Below, piece by piece: positions 24,544 through 35,020 of a DNA stretch of 64,000 nt; positions within the stretch are counted from its first letter, which is position 1; each line of letters begins with the position of its first letter. The translations under genes and the position numbers were made by a program. Source of the DNA: Anas platyrhynchos. Lineage: Eukaryota; Chordata; Aves; Anseriformes; Anatidae. A model generated the notes under the pieces. It ran no database searches and had not been told where the DNA came from. It saw only the letters and a program-made list of their open reading frames with translations. The stretch spans positions 34,649,001-34,713,000 of the forward strand of contig NC_092587.1 of assembly GCF_047663525.1 (NCBI RefSeq). The letters run 5' to 3'.

Positions 24544-25199
24544 CAGACTCCTGTGGTCCATGGGGGAAAAAAATAAAATAAAAATCAAACAGCTCTTCAG
24601 CACAGCTTTATCTGTGTTTCTGTTTGTATCTCTTCTCAGTAACTTCTCAGCCTGACTCCCACTGCAGTGCCCCACAGAATTTGTCTATCTCTCTTGTGGC
24701 TCCCTCTTCCAGCCTCCATGTCCAGCTACTGAGAAAAAGGCTCTCATCTTCTGCCTTGACAGGACTCCATCTGACAAAGGAAAAAGGCAGCCTGTCTCTC
24801 TTCTCCTAAACTACGGACTTTTAAAGGAGCATATTCACCAGTCAAATACAACACAGAGAACAGACAAGTTTAAATACAGGCTGTTGCACATCAGGTTAAC
24901 ATTATCCCCTGGCAAAAGACTTGCAAGACTCATCTGTTCTCAGTCCTGGTGGATTAGATTCAAAGCTTTTATAGCAATACTCAGAGTGAGTTAAGATTAA
25001 TTCAGAACTGCCAACTTCCTCAGGCCCCAGTAAGGGCATAAAAAACAAGAGACTAGACCAGTCCTGCTTCCAATAGTAAGTCTGCTAACAGATTCTTTAG
25101 GAAAGGTTGTAATAGGAGCAGTGTGATCCAAGCATAGCCTTTCAGCTTACAGCAACAAGTGCTTAGGAGTTTCATGAGCTGGACATTGCCTCTGGCCAT

Positions 25200-25480
25200 C
25201 ACGTTTAGTAGCTACCAAGGGAACTGCGTTCCATGAGCTAGTCTAATCTGTCTTTGAATCTATTTTTGCTCCTGGCCTCCACAGCATCCTATGACAAGAA
25301 ATGCAATACTTTTATTACAAATATGTGAAAGAAGAGTCTGTCTTGCCAGGCCCAACTGTTTGCTCCTCACTTCTCCATATGATTAAAAGTAGATGAGCAA
25401 TCAACACCTATTCACCTTATCCAAACCATTCATGGTTTTACAACTCTCTATCATATCCCTTTTCCAAGCTGGACTTGTGC
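25200..25480 (-). mobile_element. Ancient CR1 fragment
   Basis: Plus-strand blocks GAGCTAGTCTAATCTG, TTTTTGAATC-like, CCTCCACAGCATCC, ACAAGAAATGCAATAC, TATTCACCTTATCCAAACCA, TCATGGTTTTACA, CTCTATCATATCCC and TTTTCCAAGCTGGA follow the reverse complement of an old amniote CR1 3' region in order. It is a different segment of the family from the 22389 copy. It is diverged and non-coding. Assignment is from memory of the consensus. Confidence 0.7.
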
Positions 25481-25529
25481 TTAATTTTCTTCTTATTTAG
25501 AAGCTTTTTTGTGGTTCTTGTTAAGGGAT

Positions 25530-26190
25530 GCTGGGAGGAGCTGCCTCACTGATCCTGTGACCCAGGACCACTTCTGCCCAACTACTAGGCCCAGACCAGT
25601 GTTTGCCAGTTCAACCAGTGAAACCGAGCACACGTCCCCCACACATGCACTAGTAAAGATACTAGTAAAGACAGTCTGAATTTGCATGCATGCACACATT
25701 TGCAGATCCCCTGAACACCAGCATGGACTCCCATACACCAGATTCCTCAGCCTACACCCAGGACCGCATCTCACTGTATGGTCCAGCTTGTGGTTTGCTG
25801 GTGAATATACACACATCCCCAACCCACAACAGGTTGGGGAAGATTCAGATGGTTGGCTCCCACAGCAGCCAGCACCAGGCACAGGCTGTGACTCACTCCA
25901 TCTGCCAGTGGGGAGCCTCAGACTTGCCTGTGCCTCCATATCTGGTTCTGGGGACACACATTATTCCCACCTCAGTGGTGGGATGCAGAGACCCCCCCCT
26001 ACTTCAGCAGCTGAGACCAAGATTCCACTGGCTCCAGCAGCTGCCAGCACAGCCTGAGGTACCCACAGCCTGGACCAACTCCAGAGGTTGGCACCCTGTC
26101 CCTCATGCCCGTTAGCTGACACTGAACCCTTGCAAGGCATGCACAGGTAACAGAGAGTGAGATTACACAGACTATGGTCCAGAAAGGATT
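25530..26190 (-). mobile_element. Probable old LTR/ERV-derived repeat, GC-richer block
   Basis: This block is clearly GC-richer than its surroundings and rich in CAGC and CCCA runs. Read on minus, it shares order and wording with the plus strand of 49380-50045: GATGTGTGTATATTCACCAG-CAAACC against GGGTGTGTGTAGGCCCCACT-AGCAAA, and CAAGTCTGAGGCTCCCCACT against CCAAGTCTGATCACCACTGC. It is therefore a multicopy repeat rather than a gene. Long frames on both strands (154 residues minus, 141 and 123 plus) reflect the scarcity of stop codons in GC-rich DNA. LTR identity is inference; termini are not resolved. Confidence 0.45.
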
Positions 26191-26608
26191 TAATTTTTAT
26201 TAAATAATGATTTCTTATTTAGCATCTTTTTAGCACTGGTTGGAGTGATCAAGCACAAGCCTAAGCCAGACATGTGTCCTGACCAGCCTTGTTTTAGATG
26301 CAGCCAGCCATTTTACTTCACTTTTTGTCTGTTCACCTTTATTTCTCCCTGCTCCTCTTCCCCTGCTTATTCCATCAGCTTGCAGTGCCCCACCAACCCC
26401 CACATACATAATCCTGGACCCTTAGGTTTGCACCCTTGCAAAGTACTGGTTTTCCTGCAGGTTTGCCTGCAGGTTCTATATAACTCATCACTTAGCAGGC
26501 CTGACAAGGTCTGTTCTAGCCTTTGTGTCCCTTATTTTCCTCTGTCACGTCTATGTTTCTGTATATTCTATTTATTGCTTCCTCCTTTCTTATTATCGTT
26601 TTCTGCAG

Positions 26609-26713
26609 GGAACAGGTCCTTTGCAAGTTACACTTGGGGGAGTAGCTGTTCTCTCCATCCTCATAGCCTTACAGTTTTTATCCAGTTTTTCCCTGAACTA
26701 CCATTTCTTCTAA
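26609..26713 (+). CDS. Candidate terminal exon (unidentified, membrane-segment-like); doubtful
   Basis: A pyrimidine-rich stretch ending TTATTATCGTTTTCTGCAG (26590-26608) forms a good splice acceptor. Directly after it, in phase 0, is a 34-codon frame that starts GTGPLQVTLGG and continues as a hydrophobic stretch of about 20 residues (VAVLSILIALQFL and on), ending at TAA (26711-26713). A canonical AATAAA at 26815-26820 with a GT-rich stretch about 12 bp later would suit a 3' end. I do not recognise the protein. No upstream exon was found, and a frame this short can be chance. The neighbouring LTR-like block could also supply such signals. Confidence 0.2.
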   Translation, partial: GTGPLQVTLGGVAVLSILIALQFLSSFSLNYHFF

Positions 26714-26814
26714 GGTGGGTAAGACAAGTATGAACTCTATAAAATAGTGACATGAAAATGTTTTCTACTTGTTTCTACTTTTTTTATTCTTCCTTACTCA
26801 TATTACATATTTGT

Positions 26815-26844
26815 AATAAAAGTCCTTAAAGTGTGATTGTGTTT
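26815..26844 (+). terminator. Possible polyadenylation signal
   Basis: AATAAA at 26815-26820 followed by a GT-rich element (GTGTGATTGTGTTTT, 26831-26845). It has the right arrangement for cleavage and polyadenylation of a plus-strand transcript, but AATAAA alone is common in AT-rich DNA. Confidence 0.3.
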
Positions 26845-26845
26845 T

Positions 26846-28404
26846 AATCATCCTGAAACTGATTCATTGTGTCTTTGAGAACTTTGTGTCAACTCCCAGA
26901 TATTTACACTTATGACTATGACATTCTATATAGTAGTGTATCATAATGTTTTGATATAATTGTATAAAATATTATTTTTTGTCTTCTGTAACATTTTTAT
27001 TTTTGCAATTATAAGTGCCAAATACAAATATAACAATTGTATTCATTTGTATAACACCTAAAATTGAGTCTAAAGAGTAATTTTAAATATGTTATCTTTG
27101 TAAAATTAAGATGCTTTTGGTAACATTTTCACAGAAACTATTATATGACAAGGGTTATTAATATATATATATGTTTTCATGAATAATATGTATTATTTTT
27201 GCCTTTTAAATGCCATTGTTTTGGGGGTCCATATCCTGACTGCCTTAATTAGGCAACACCATTGCATCTCAAATGAGACTATTTCTATGAATAACTGTAC
27301 GTTTCAGTTTGACTACTCATGGGCAGATACCTTGACTAACATTTTTGTGACTACAGAACAGCATTCTGTTATTGATGAATGTATACTGAGGAACTTCAGT
27401 CACATGGGCTTTTAACATATATAAAATTTAAGACTGGCAGAACACAGACTGTGCTGCAGTGCTAAGATTTACTTACTTTTTCACATTTTGCCACTCTACC
27501 AGCATGCTGTTTAAGTAATTATATTGGTATTTTGCTGTTTTAAACAGCTAAACTAAGAAAAAAATCAGTAACTAGTGGTGGCTTTTTCCATGTGTGAGAA
27601 TTGGGAAACAAAGGCATTATGAGATAAATTCAGGCCAGTTGGAACCTTAAATTCATATGCTTACTTCTACATTTTTAACACTGCTATCAATAATGATGAA
27701 AACTTAGACAAGAATGATATTAAACTAGGGATTTTACAAGCAAAGATTGACAGAGGTCATCCCTAAAAGGTCTTCTATTTCACACGGAGCACAATGGTTC
27801 AGAGTACGGAAAACATGCACAACAGTACAAGCAGGGGGACCAATCTGTGGATTTGCAAACATCACAAATGTTTTCTACATTGGTTTCTTGTGTGTTTTAG
27901 GAGTGTATCAAGACTCAGACTTTCTGTGATGAATGCAATTGTTCCCATTTATGTTCAGTGATATTCCGCATCTGGCACAATCCTCTTGAGGAAGAGGAGT
28001 GAAGCTGTGGTGCTGCGCTGTGTGGTTAGGAAATCTTTCTTAGCAGGGTTAGCAGTCCAAGAAAAGTCCTGCTGAAGGACACGTCTTTTTTTTTGTTTGT
28101 TTGTTTGAGAAATGATGAGCACAAGCTATTGCCTGTACAGCTTGACAAGTAGGATTTCTCACAATTGAGTACAGAAATCTGGATGACCAAAAAACAAAGA
28201 GGGACACATAGCAATAAATAGACAGACAGACAGACAGGTAGATAAATAGAATCTCTTCTTTTATTTTCCTCTCAAGAGGAAATTAAGACCAGTAGAGTAG
28301 GCTGTCTAAGGCAATTCTTCCTTAATGAAAACTGGAAAGCAAAGGGTAGTGCTTCACCAATTTCATCATCTGTCATCTTTACAAACATAGTCATTTTTTT
28401 CTTC
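26846..28404. other. AT-rich non-coding DNA
   Basis: No gene recognised. A short (GACA)n array lies at 28219-28246. Frames at 27179-27415 and 27747-27929 (+) are short and lack motifs. Confidence 0.5.
28219..28246 (+). repeat. (GACA)n short microsatellite
   Basis: About five GACA units followed by GTAGATAAATAG. Confidence 0.9.
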
Positions 28405-28432
28405 TTTTTTTTTTTTTGGGGGGGGGGGCGGG
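28405..28432 (+). repeat. T13-G11 homopolymer junction
   Basis: Thirteen T pass directly into eleven G, then CGGG. This is the same arrangement as at 8122-8151. Confidence 0.9.
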
Positions 28433-29415
28433 AACAATATAAAATACTATATAATTTTAAAAAGCAAGATACATAAGCATAAATTATTTGGCCAGTTTGT
28501 ACACAATATTTTTATAATGCTGCTTTAACATAAAAGATATAGTAAAAAAGCTAAATTATTCTAAAGGCAAAATGACTAGAAGATATAACAAACTTATATG
28601 TATAATAACAAAGTACATTCTAATTAAAATTGTCACATTTTCATAAAACTTTATGTGAACATTGTAACTCAGTGTTAGGTAGCATATAATTACCAAGCCT
28701 TTATGAACGTAACTGAAAAATCATCAATCTCAAAAACTGATATTAAGATTGTCCTTAACTTTTTTTTTTCTATCTAGGAGAGTGTCTTTTTTGTCGTCCT
28801 CTTCCCTGACATAATATGTACACAGATGCACACCTATAAAGTTTTAATAACAGTAGTAGTTCTGGGGAGACTTAAGGAAAAAGAATGAAAAAAAAAAAAA
28901 GTCTATTAATATATCATTTGAGGAAATTTCTTGCAGTTAATAAATTAGTGTTTTCCATTTCAAATAAAATTGTAGTTTCTCTCTATTCTGTTAGCATTCA
29001 CAATTATAGGATTTTACTGTGTCTTGTAATTTAGCCAAGTTATTTGTACTATTAGAATGATACAGGAGAGTGACAGCACAATATCTTTTTCATTTTTCAT
29101 TTTTGAAGATAGCAATGTGTAATATGGACTGCTCACCTACACAGACTGAAAAAGTTTAGGCTTTATTCAAACAAGAATGTTCTATTGCATGTAAATGCAA
29201 CAGAGAAGTGTAGATGTGTCTGGTGTGGCAATGTAGCAAAAAAAATAGTAACTTTGATTTTGTAATTAAAAGATAAAATAAAATTTTTGACATGCGCAGA
29301 GGAACATAAACAGATGATAGGCATATACTGAACAATCATTCCATTGCTGTTCTTTGGAGAAGTCTTTTAATAGTTTATTAATATGTCAGTCATTGGAAGC
29401 CAACAAACTGCTACA
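28433..29415. other. AT-rich non-coding DNA, nothing recognised
   Basis: Only homopolymer runs and scattered AATAAA-like strings are visible. Confidence 0.55.
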
Positions 29416-29472
29416 GATGATCTTGAGGTCTCTTCCAACCTAGAAATTCTGTGATTCTGTGTGATTCTGTGT
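29416..29472 (+). mobile_element. Young CR1, 3' tail only
   Basis: Positions 29416-29461 are identical over 46 bp to 58557-58602, the end of the young CR1 at 57.3-58.6 kb (GATGATCTTGAGGTCTCTTC through TTCTGTGATTCTGTG). The sequence to the left is unrelated, so this copy is truncated to about 57 bp. The end carries slightly altered TGATTCTGTG repeats. Confidence 0.9.
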
Positions 29473-29747
29473 GAAAGACAGCAAATAGAGTTCAGGTTTA
29501 CTGCCACTTCTTGAAAGAGGATGCAGTACTTGGAGTTTCATGGGGGACAGCGAAATAACCTTGTGCCATCCTGTCACTGATAGCAGGCCTGTGTACTGGG
29601 AAGTGACAAGACATGGGTGTTGCTAAATGACAAAACATGAGGTATTTGGTCACTGAGCACAGGAAGGAAGACAACAAACTGGTTCAACTGGGCGCTGCCA
29701 TTAGCATGCTGAGGTTGGTGGAGTGGAGGTGGTCACACTGACAGTGA

Positions 29748-29752
29748 CTGAC
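29748..29752 (+). repeat. Target-site duplication, left copy (CTGAC)
   Basis: CTGAC immediately precedes the TGTGGTGG end of the LTR and is repeated exactly at 30374-30378. Confidence 0.85.
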
Positions 29753-30373
29753 TGTGGTGGTTTTACCCTGCTGAGCAGCTGAACACCACAACTGCTCTCT
29801 CACTCCCCCTGCTTAAAAGAAGAGGGAGAGAAGAAAGTATGCTGGAAAGAACAATAAAACTCATGGGTTAAAATAAGGAAGGGTGATTTAAATTAAAGGG
29901 AAAAGGAAGACTGGGGGGGGGGGGGGGAAGATGGGGGAGCAGGGTGGGGGGTGGGGAATCCGCACAGAAGTACAGAGAGAGAAAAGAAATTACTCTACTT
30001 CCCACCAACAAACGATGTTCAGCCATGTCCCAGGAAGCAGGGACTCAATACTTGCAGCAGTTTTTTGGGAGGACACATGAGATGTCTTCATAACAGGAGC
30101 CCCCACCCTTTCCCACCTTTTATTGCTGAGTGTGACATCAGTTGGCATGGAATATCCCTTTGGTTGGTATAGGTCAGCTGCCCTGGTGATGTCCTCTCCC
30201 TGCTGCTTGCCCAGCCCCAGCCTGCTGGCTTTTGGCAGGGAGGGAGTCCTGATACGGTGCCAGCATTGCTCAGCAATAGACAAAACAGTGCTGTTCTAGC
30301 TACAAGTGCAGAGCACAGCATGGTATGGGCTGCTGCAGGGAAAGTTAGTTCCATCCCAGCTGGACCCAGTACA
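29753..30373 (-). mobile_element. Complete solo LTR of an avian endogenous retrovirus
   Basis: On the plus strand it starts TGTGGTGGTTTTACCCTGCT and ends GCTGGACCCAGTACA; both ends fit the TG...CA rule. A perfect 5-bp duplication (CTGAC) flanks it. Internal blocks CTCTCTCACTCCCCCTGC, GTTGGCATGGAATATCCCTT and AGGTCAGCTG match a widespread avian LTR, as I recall it. Read on minus, the order is U3, a TATA-like CAATAAAAGG near 30120, then the R/U5 part, so minus is the sense strand. A G15 run lies at 29913-29927. No internal viral region remains: the provirus has been lost by LTR recombination. A 5-bp duplication suits the ERVL-like class, though other classes can also make it. Confidence 0.88.
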
Positions 30374-30378
30374 CTGAC
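30374..30378 (+). repeat. Target-site duplication, right copy (CTGAC)
   Basis: Exact copy of 29748-29752, directly after the terminal ACCCAGTACA of the LTR. Confidence 0.85.
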
Positions 30379-33300
30379 TCAGCTGACTTTGTCAGCCCGA
30401 GTGTTGCATCTATCACCTCCTACTGGCTTTGCATACCAGCAGGCATTTACTAAGCACATAACTGAATTCAACACTGACCCAAAACTGCAACAGATACATC
30501 TCAATGGAAAACATCCAATGAATTTCAGATTCAAGAAAGAATGATAAAAACAAAACCCAGTCTGAGCACAAGAGGAAACACAACCTGTTCCTGGTCTAGA
30601 AATTCTGATATAATGTAAAAGAAGGAAAGGGACTTGTTTCCTTTTATTTTCCTTTTTAGCGAAATGTAGGCCTCTAGGTATGAAACAGAAAAGGAGAGTT
30701 CAGTGAAGAAACATGCCTTCTTCAGCTTTATTTAACTGCGGTTAATTCAACCAAAACAATGAATGATTACTCCTTACTCTTTCACCCTTAGTAACAATTT
30801 TGATAATCCCCTTTTGGTGGAAAAAACACTTTCTACTGCTGTGTCTCATTCTTTCCTATAAAATCAATTTTGAAATCATATAGAGACATTACCTGCTTTT
30901 GTTGTTGTTGTTGTTAGTTCTTCTACATTGGTACTACATCTACAGAAAAGTCTGAGGAGACAACTTGCAGGGAAACTTATTTTAAAAAGCTAAATAAAAT
31001 TCTGATGGGTAAAAAATCTTCAAGTCCATACTCTTTACAGCTCATTGCAAATAAAAATATCTCCTGTGATGGTTTCCCAGCTTCTGTTGGAGATAGTATA
31101 ATGGCTATCATATTTGCCAGTGTAAAACAGCTCTCTCTTCCAAGATTTTTTTGATTTTTGTTTGGCATCCTTTTATCAGAAGTAACTTCTCCAGAGATAT
31201 TTAATTCAAAATAATAGAGGGCAACAAGTGATTTACTTGTTTTGGATGGCTCAAAGTGATTATTACCAGAGCAGTTGTATCTTCTGGGTTTTCATTTCTT
31301 TTAAAGGGAGATAGTATTAAACTATTTGTGTACCAAGAGACATTTTTTCTTCACTATTTACCTCTTTTGCCCCACAAATATGATATTATGGGTTTGCTTC
31401 TTATTCTATGGGATTAATTTCATTAAAAATTCAATTTCTAAAGTTTGTTATAACTTTCTCCCATTTAGTCTGGATCTGGATGCTAAGAGAGAATCTATTT
31501 CTATTCTGTCCTAGATACTAAGGTAGAATTCACAGAGAACATGGGGAAAGAGTATGAAGTGTAGGATGTAAGGGTGAATCTTATGCTATAATCTAAATGT
31601 AGTCTAATAGTTGGGGGTACCAACCCCAAATAAGGAAATACAGAAAGGAAAATTCTTAACACATAGCAATTAAATAACAAAATTTCTTTGTTTATCATAC
31701 ATATATACAGATAAAAAGAAATAATGTATATCTTGAATCTATAACAGCTTGGAACTCATGACTACAGCCAGATCTAGAAACTTGGCACACCCTCCCCCTG
31801 CCCTGCTTGATTTGTGACTCCAAAATCCACTGTTTCCACACAATTAATTCCTATGTCCCACCGTCAGCACGACATGAGCCTGCACCTTCTCTGACACCTT
31901 GAGAAGTGAGGAGTGTGCCAATTTGCCTGTTCCAGTGCAAGCACAGTCATCCCTTGTCTCATCATTCAAGAATAGTATCCAAGCACCATTTGGGAGATGC
32001 ACACACTCAGAAAAGAGATATTGCACCCAGATATGCAAAGGAACAGGACTAAGTGAGAAAGGGTGCCACACAACAACATCCACCACTGACAAGTGCTCCT
32101 ATGTACTTGATCAATGATCAAAGAACAAATACCTTCCTGAACTAAAACCTTCTCTTCTCTGTAATACGCTTGTTCAGCTTTCTGTTTTCCACATTCTCAC
32201 ACAGTTTATGTCCACTCTGTTCAAGGTTTTAAGTGTATATGTCTGTCTGAACAGGATTTAAATCTTCAACTTATTACTCAGTTATTTCCCCATGGTGCAA
32301 TAAAATTAAAGTTAAATTGATCAAGGACAACATCATGTTTCAGATCAGAAAAAACTCAAATACTTTGTTTTGGCAGTGTCAAAGTGCTATGCTAGAATGA
32401 ACTGCTATGATTTCAAGCCGGTAAATACACTAGTTAACACCATTTCAGAGCATGGATCTTGTATGTTGTTTATTTTTTGTTTGTTTGTTTGCTTTCCTTT
32501 TGCCATTTCCAAGAGTTAATATATGGTGTTATCAACAAACTAAGAATTCCATTATTTATCCAGATAGCAATATACATACAAATAAACACTTTAGTAATGA
32601 GGTTGACATGGATCAACTATAAATACCTAAGTAGATTTAGCATCTTAGAGTATTAGGAACTTAGGGCTCTTGAGTACTCAGATAGCTTTTAGAGTGCTCA
32701 GAGAGCAAGTTCCTGGAGTTTTCTGAAGACTAATTTTTTAATATCTGTTTCTCAGGTAAAGTTATCCAAATTTTGGAGGAGTCCAAATGCTTACCCCGCA
32801 GAAGATATACTGAGCCTGTTACATTTTAGTTAGGGAAACAAAATGAAAATGAGAAATTTGGATTCTGAATATAATTGTACACGACATGTTTAAGAAAGAT
32901 ACATTCAAACTAGAGCTGTTACAGAGCATGGTCACTAGAATGGTAAATGAAAAGGAGGATTTTTAGCCTAGCCTAACAGAGTGATGATATGTGTTATCAG
33001 AACAGAGGGATAACAAATACAGTGTTAAAAATACAGTGGCTGTGACTAAATTTAGCCTGGAATTTTTTTTTTTTGGAAAAAAATAAAAAATCAAAATCTA
33101 TCTACTCTACAAAGTAGAGTGCTGTAGCAGAAAAGCTCTAGAGTCAATTCAATCTATCACATTAGAATGCAGCAGCAAGAGCAGTTGAATTTCATTGCCT
33201 GCATCTAAAGACAATTCTTATTATTCTTCCTGATACCTAGCTGGCACTTAAACAAAACTCTAGAGGAAGAAGGGGGAGTATTTTCTATAATCTAGTTTAA

Positions 33301-34726
33301 ACATGTTAATCTTCCCCTACTAGATTACATGTATGATGAGTTTTCAGGTCTTTCATATTCAGGATCTTTCTGTGATCACAGAACTAGAAAATGTATGCAA
33401 AATAATTTTTTGCCAAGTGATACTGTATTGCTCTGACTTGTCTTTGTAAGTTTTTGTTTGGGTAGTACAGGTAGAGTCTTTGTCCTACACACTCTCTCTG
33501 TGAGCTCATATAACCCTAAAATTGATAAAAATTCCTTGGACAAAAGAAGCAGTCATGGGGAGTCATAAAGAAATCACAGGAGGAGATAATTTAGTTAAGC
33601 ATTATGTAGTTTCTGCTTCAAAACTCATGTCTGAGCTCCCTTTATGTCTCCTCCGCTATTGAAATGTATGGCATGTTACTATAAGTATGACAGCATTTCA
33701 AAAAACACTCATTTATGGCTGGCTGCTTTAGTGGATTAGTGAGTCAAGTGGATTATTTTTGCAATATGTTCTCCCCTATTAAGCCTTCTGTCCCAGCCTG
33801 ACAGGAACCAAGGGTGTCCCAGAAGACTGCACTCTAATCTGCAGTTTGGGGAAGCCACTAATGTTGCTGTGCTTGCTTTTATTAGCCATCTTTGCTAGCA
33901 TACAATATTGGCAAGGAAGTTGGGTTTTGTTCTTGGCTGCGATTCTGTGACAAGTGTTTCCAATCTAGGGCATTAATTTTTGACCTGTTAAACCAAAAGG
34001 ATTCCCTTGGTGGTAAAAGAGAAAATTCAGCCTCACATCTATGAAGCTTCATTCAGTTCTGTCCTAAATATGATCCAGACAGAAGGTAGGAAGGTCAATA
34101 GAAATACAGAAAGCTCAGGAGTGCACTCAGTTAAATCTATTTGGGGAGTTCAGCAGGTAGCAGCAAGCCTTACTTTGTGCTGTTTTTTATTATGGTTTAC
34201 CAGTGATCCTAGTTTCAGAGAGAGTCAGGGGTATAACTGGCTGCTTTTGTGGGGTAAATGCATCACCTTTGACTCTCTGCTTTGGAGCACTATGGATGAA
34301 GACAGTGGTAACACAGAGGTTTGCTATGTACTGTTTAATCACTTAATCTCCACTTTGTGTACAGATACCATGGAGCTTGCTAAGATACCACAACCCCATG
34401 TGCAGGTTGATTCACAAGTATTACATCAGTTTAGCTTCTCTCATAACAAATTTTCCATTTCTATCAATGTCCTTGGAAAGCTGAGAGTAGAAATATTGAA
34501 ATCACACAATAAATTCTAAGAACTGAAAGCAAGACCAGCAATGTCTACAGTTACATTTACAGACCCAAAGAACTGATACATCACCCAGTACGTGAAGAAA
34601 GATCAGAAACCATTCTGATTCAATAGAGACTTCTGCTAGCCAGTCCACCTTCCCAAAGCTCTTACCTGGCCTCTTTCCAGCTGTATAGGATTTGCTTGTT
34701 CTAGAGTTTTGGTTGGATGCTACTCA
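30379..34726. other. Non-coding DNA; no gene recognised
   Basis: Holds a (TTG)n tract at 30899-30916. The frame at 34007-34519 (+, 170 residues) is long for this AT-rich DNA but lacks any motif. The stretch 33690-33990 is complex and not repeat-like. The stretch 31740-32110 is somewhat GC-richer with short frames on both strands, but no splice context. Confidence 0.5.
30899..30916 (+). repeat. (TTG)n short microsatellite
   Basis: Six TTG/GTT trinucleotides. Confidence 0.9.
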
Positions 34727-35020
34727 TGGTTACAATCAATTAGTGCTTCTTAACAGAGTTACAGGGAACGATTTATTTGCAGAAGAATTATGGTAGCAAC
34801 ATATGAAGTAGTAAACAGTAGAGTGGCTATCTTATACTTGGATGATTTTCCTGGCCAAAAGCAAGATGAACAGTGATAACAAGCTTCACAGTAAATGAGG
34901 ATTCAGGATTTCTCATCCTCTCTAGTGAGTATTTTAGAAATGCATTTTGCTGCTAATAGAAATTAAAGCATGCTTTAAAATCTGCATCTCTATTGCTGCA
35001 GAAAGTAGAGAATAAAAAAG
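34727..35020 (+). repeat. Diverged direct repeat, copy 1 of 2 (unclassified)
   Basis: Shares colinear blocks with 36532-36800: ATGGTAGCAA; GATTTTCCTGGCCAAAAGCA with AGATGAACAGTGATAAC; GAGGATTCAGGATTTCTCAT; and AGAAATGCATTTTGCTGCTA. Identity over the core looks to be roughly seven bases in ten with few indels. I do not recognise the family. It could be an old interspersed repeat, or one of a pair of degraded LTRs about 1.8 kb apart. Confidence 0.6.

Larger units (their letters stand above)
22741..25199. other. Non-coding DNA, nothing recognised apart from small repeats
   Basis: Moderately AT-rich and without recognised exons. It holds an 11-bp perfect hairpin (23246-23271) and a 25-bp-period duplication (24495-24543). 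Confidence 0.5.

Noticed and set aside
25493-26115. Overlapping long frames on both strands (154, 141 and 123 codons)
   Set aside because: Several frames are open at once because the block is GC-rich and poor in stop codons. The block also has a second copy at 49.4 kb, so it is a repeat rather than a gene.
30088-30354. Minus-strand frames of 88-97 codons within the solo LTR
   Set aside because: They lie inside non-coding LTR sequence and overlap each other in different frames.
34007-34519. 170-codon plus-strand open frame
   Set aside because: It is the longest non-CR1 frame, but one of this length is not surprising among the thousands of possible starts in 128 kb of both-strand sequence. 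No domain, repeat or splice context supports it.
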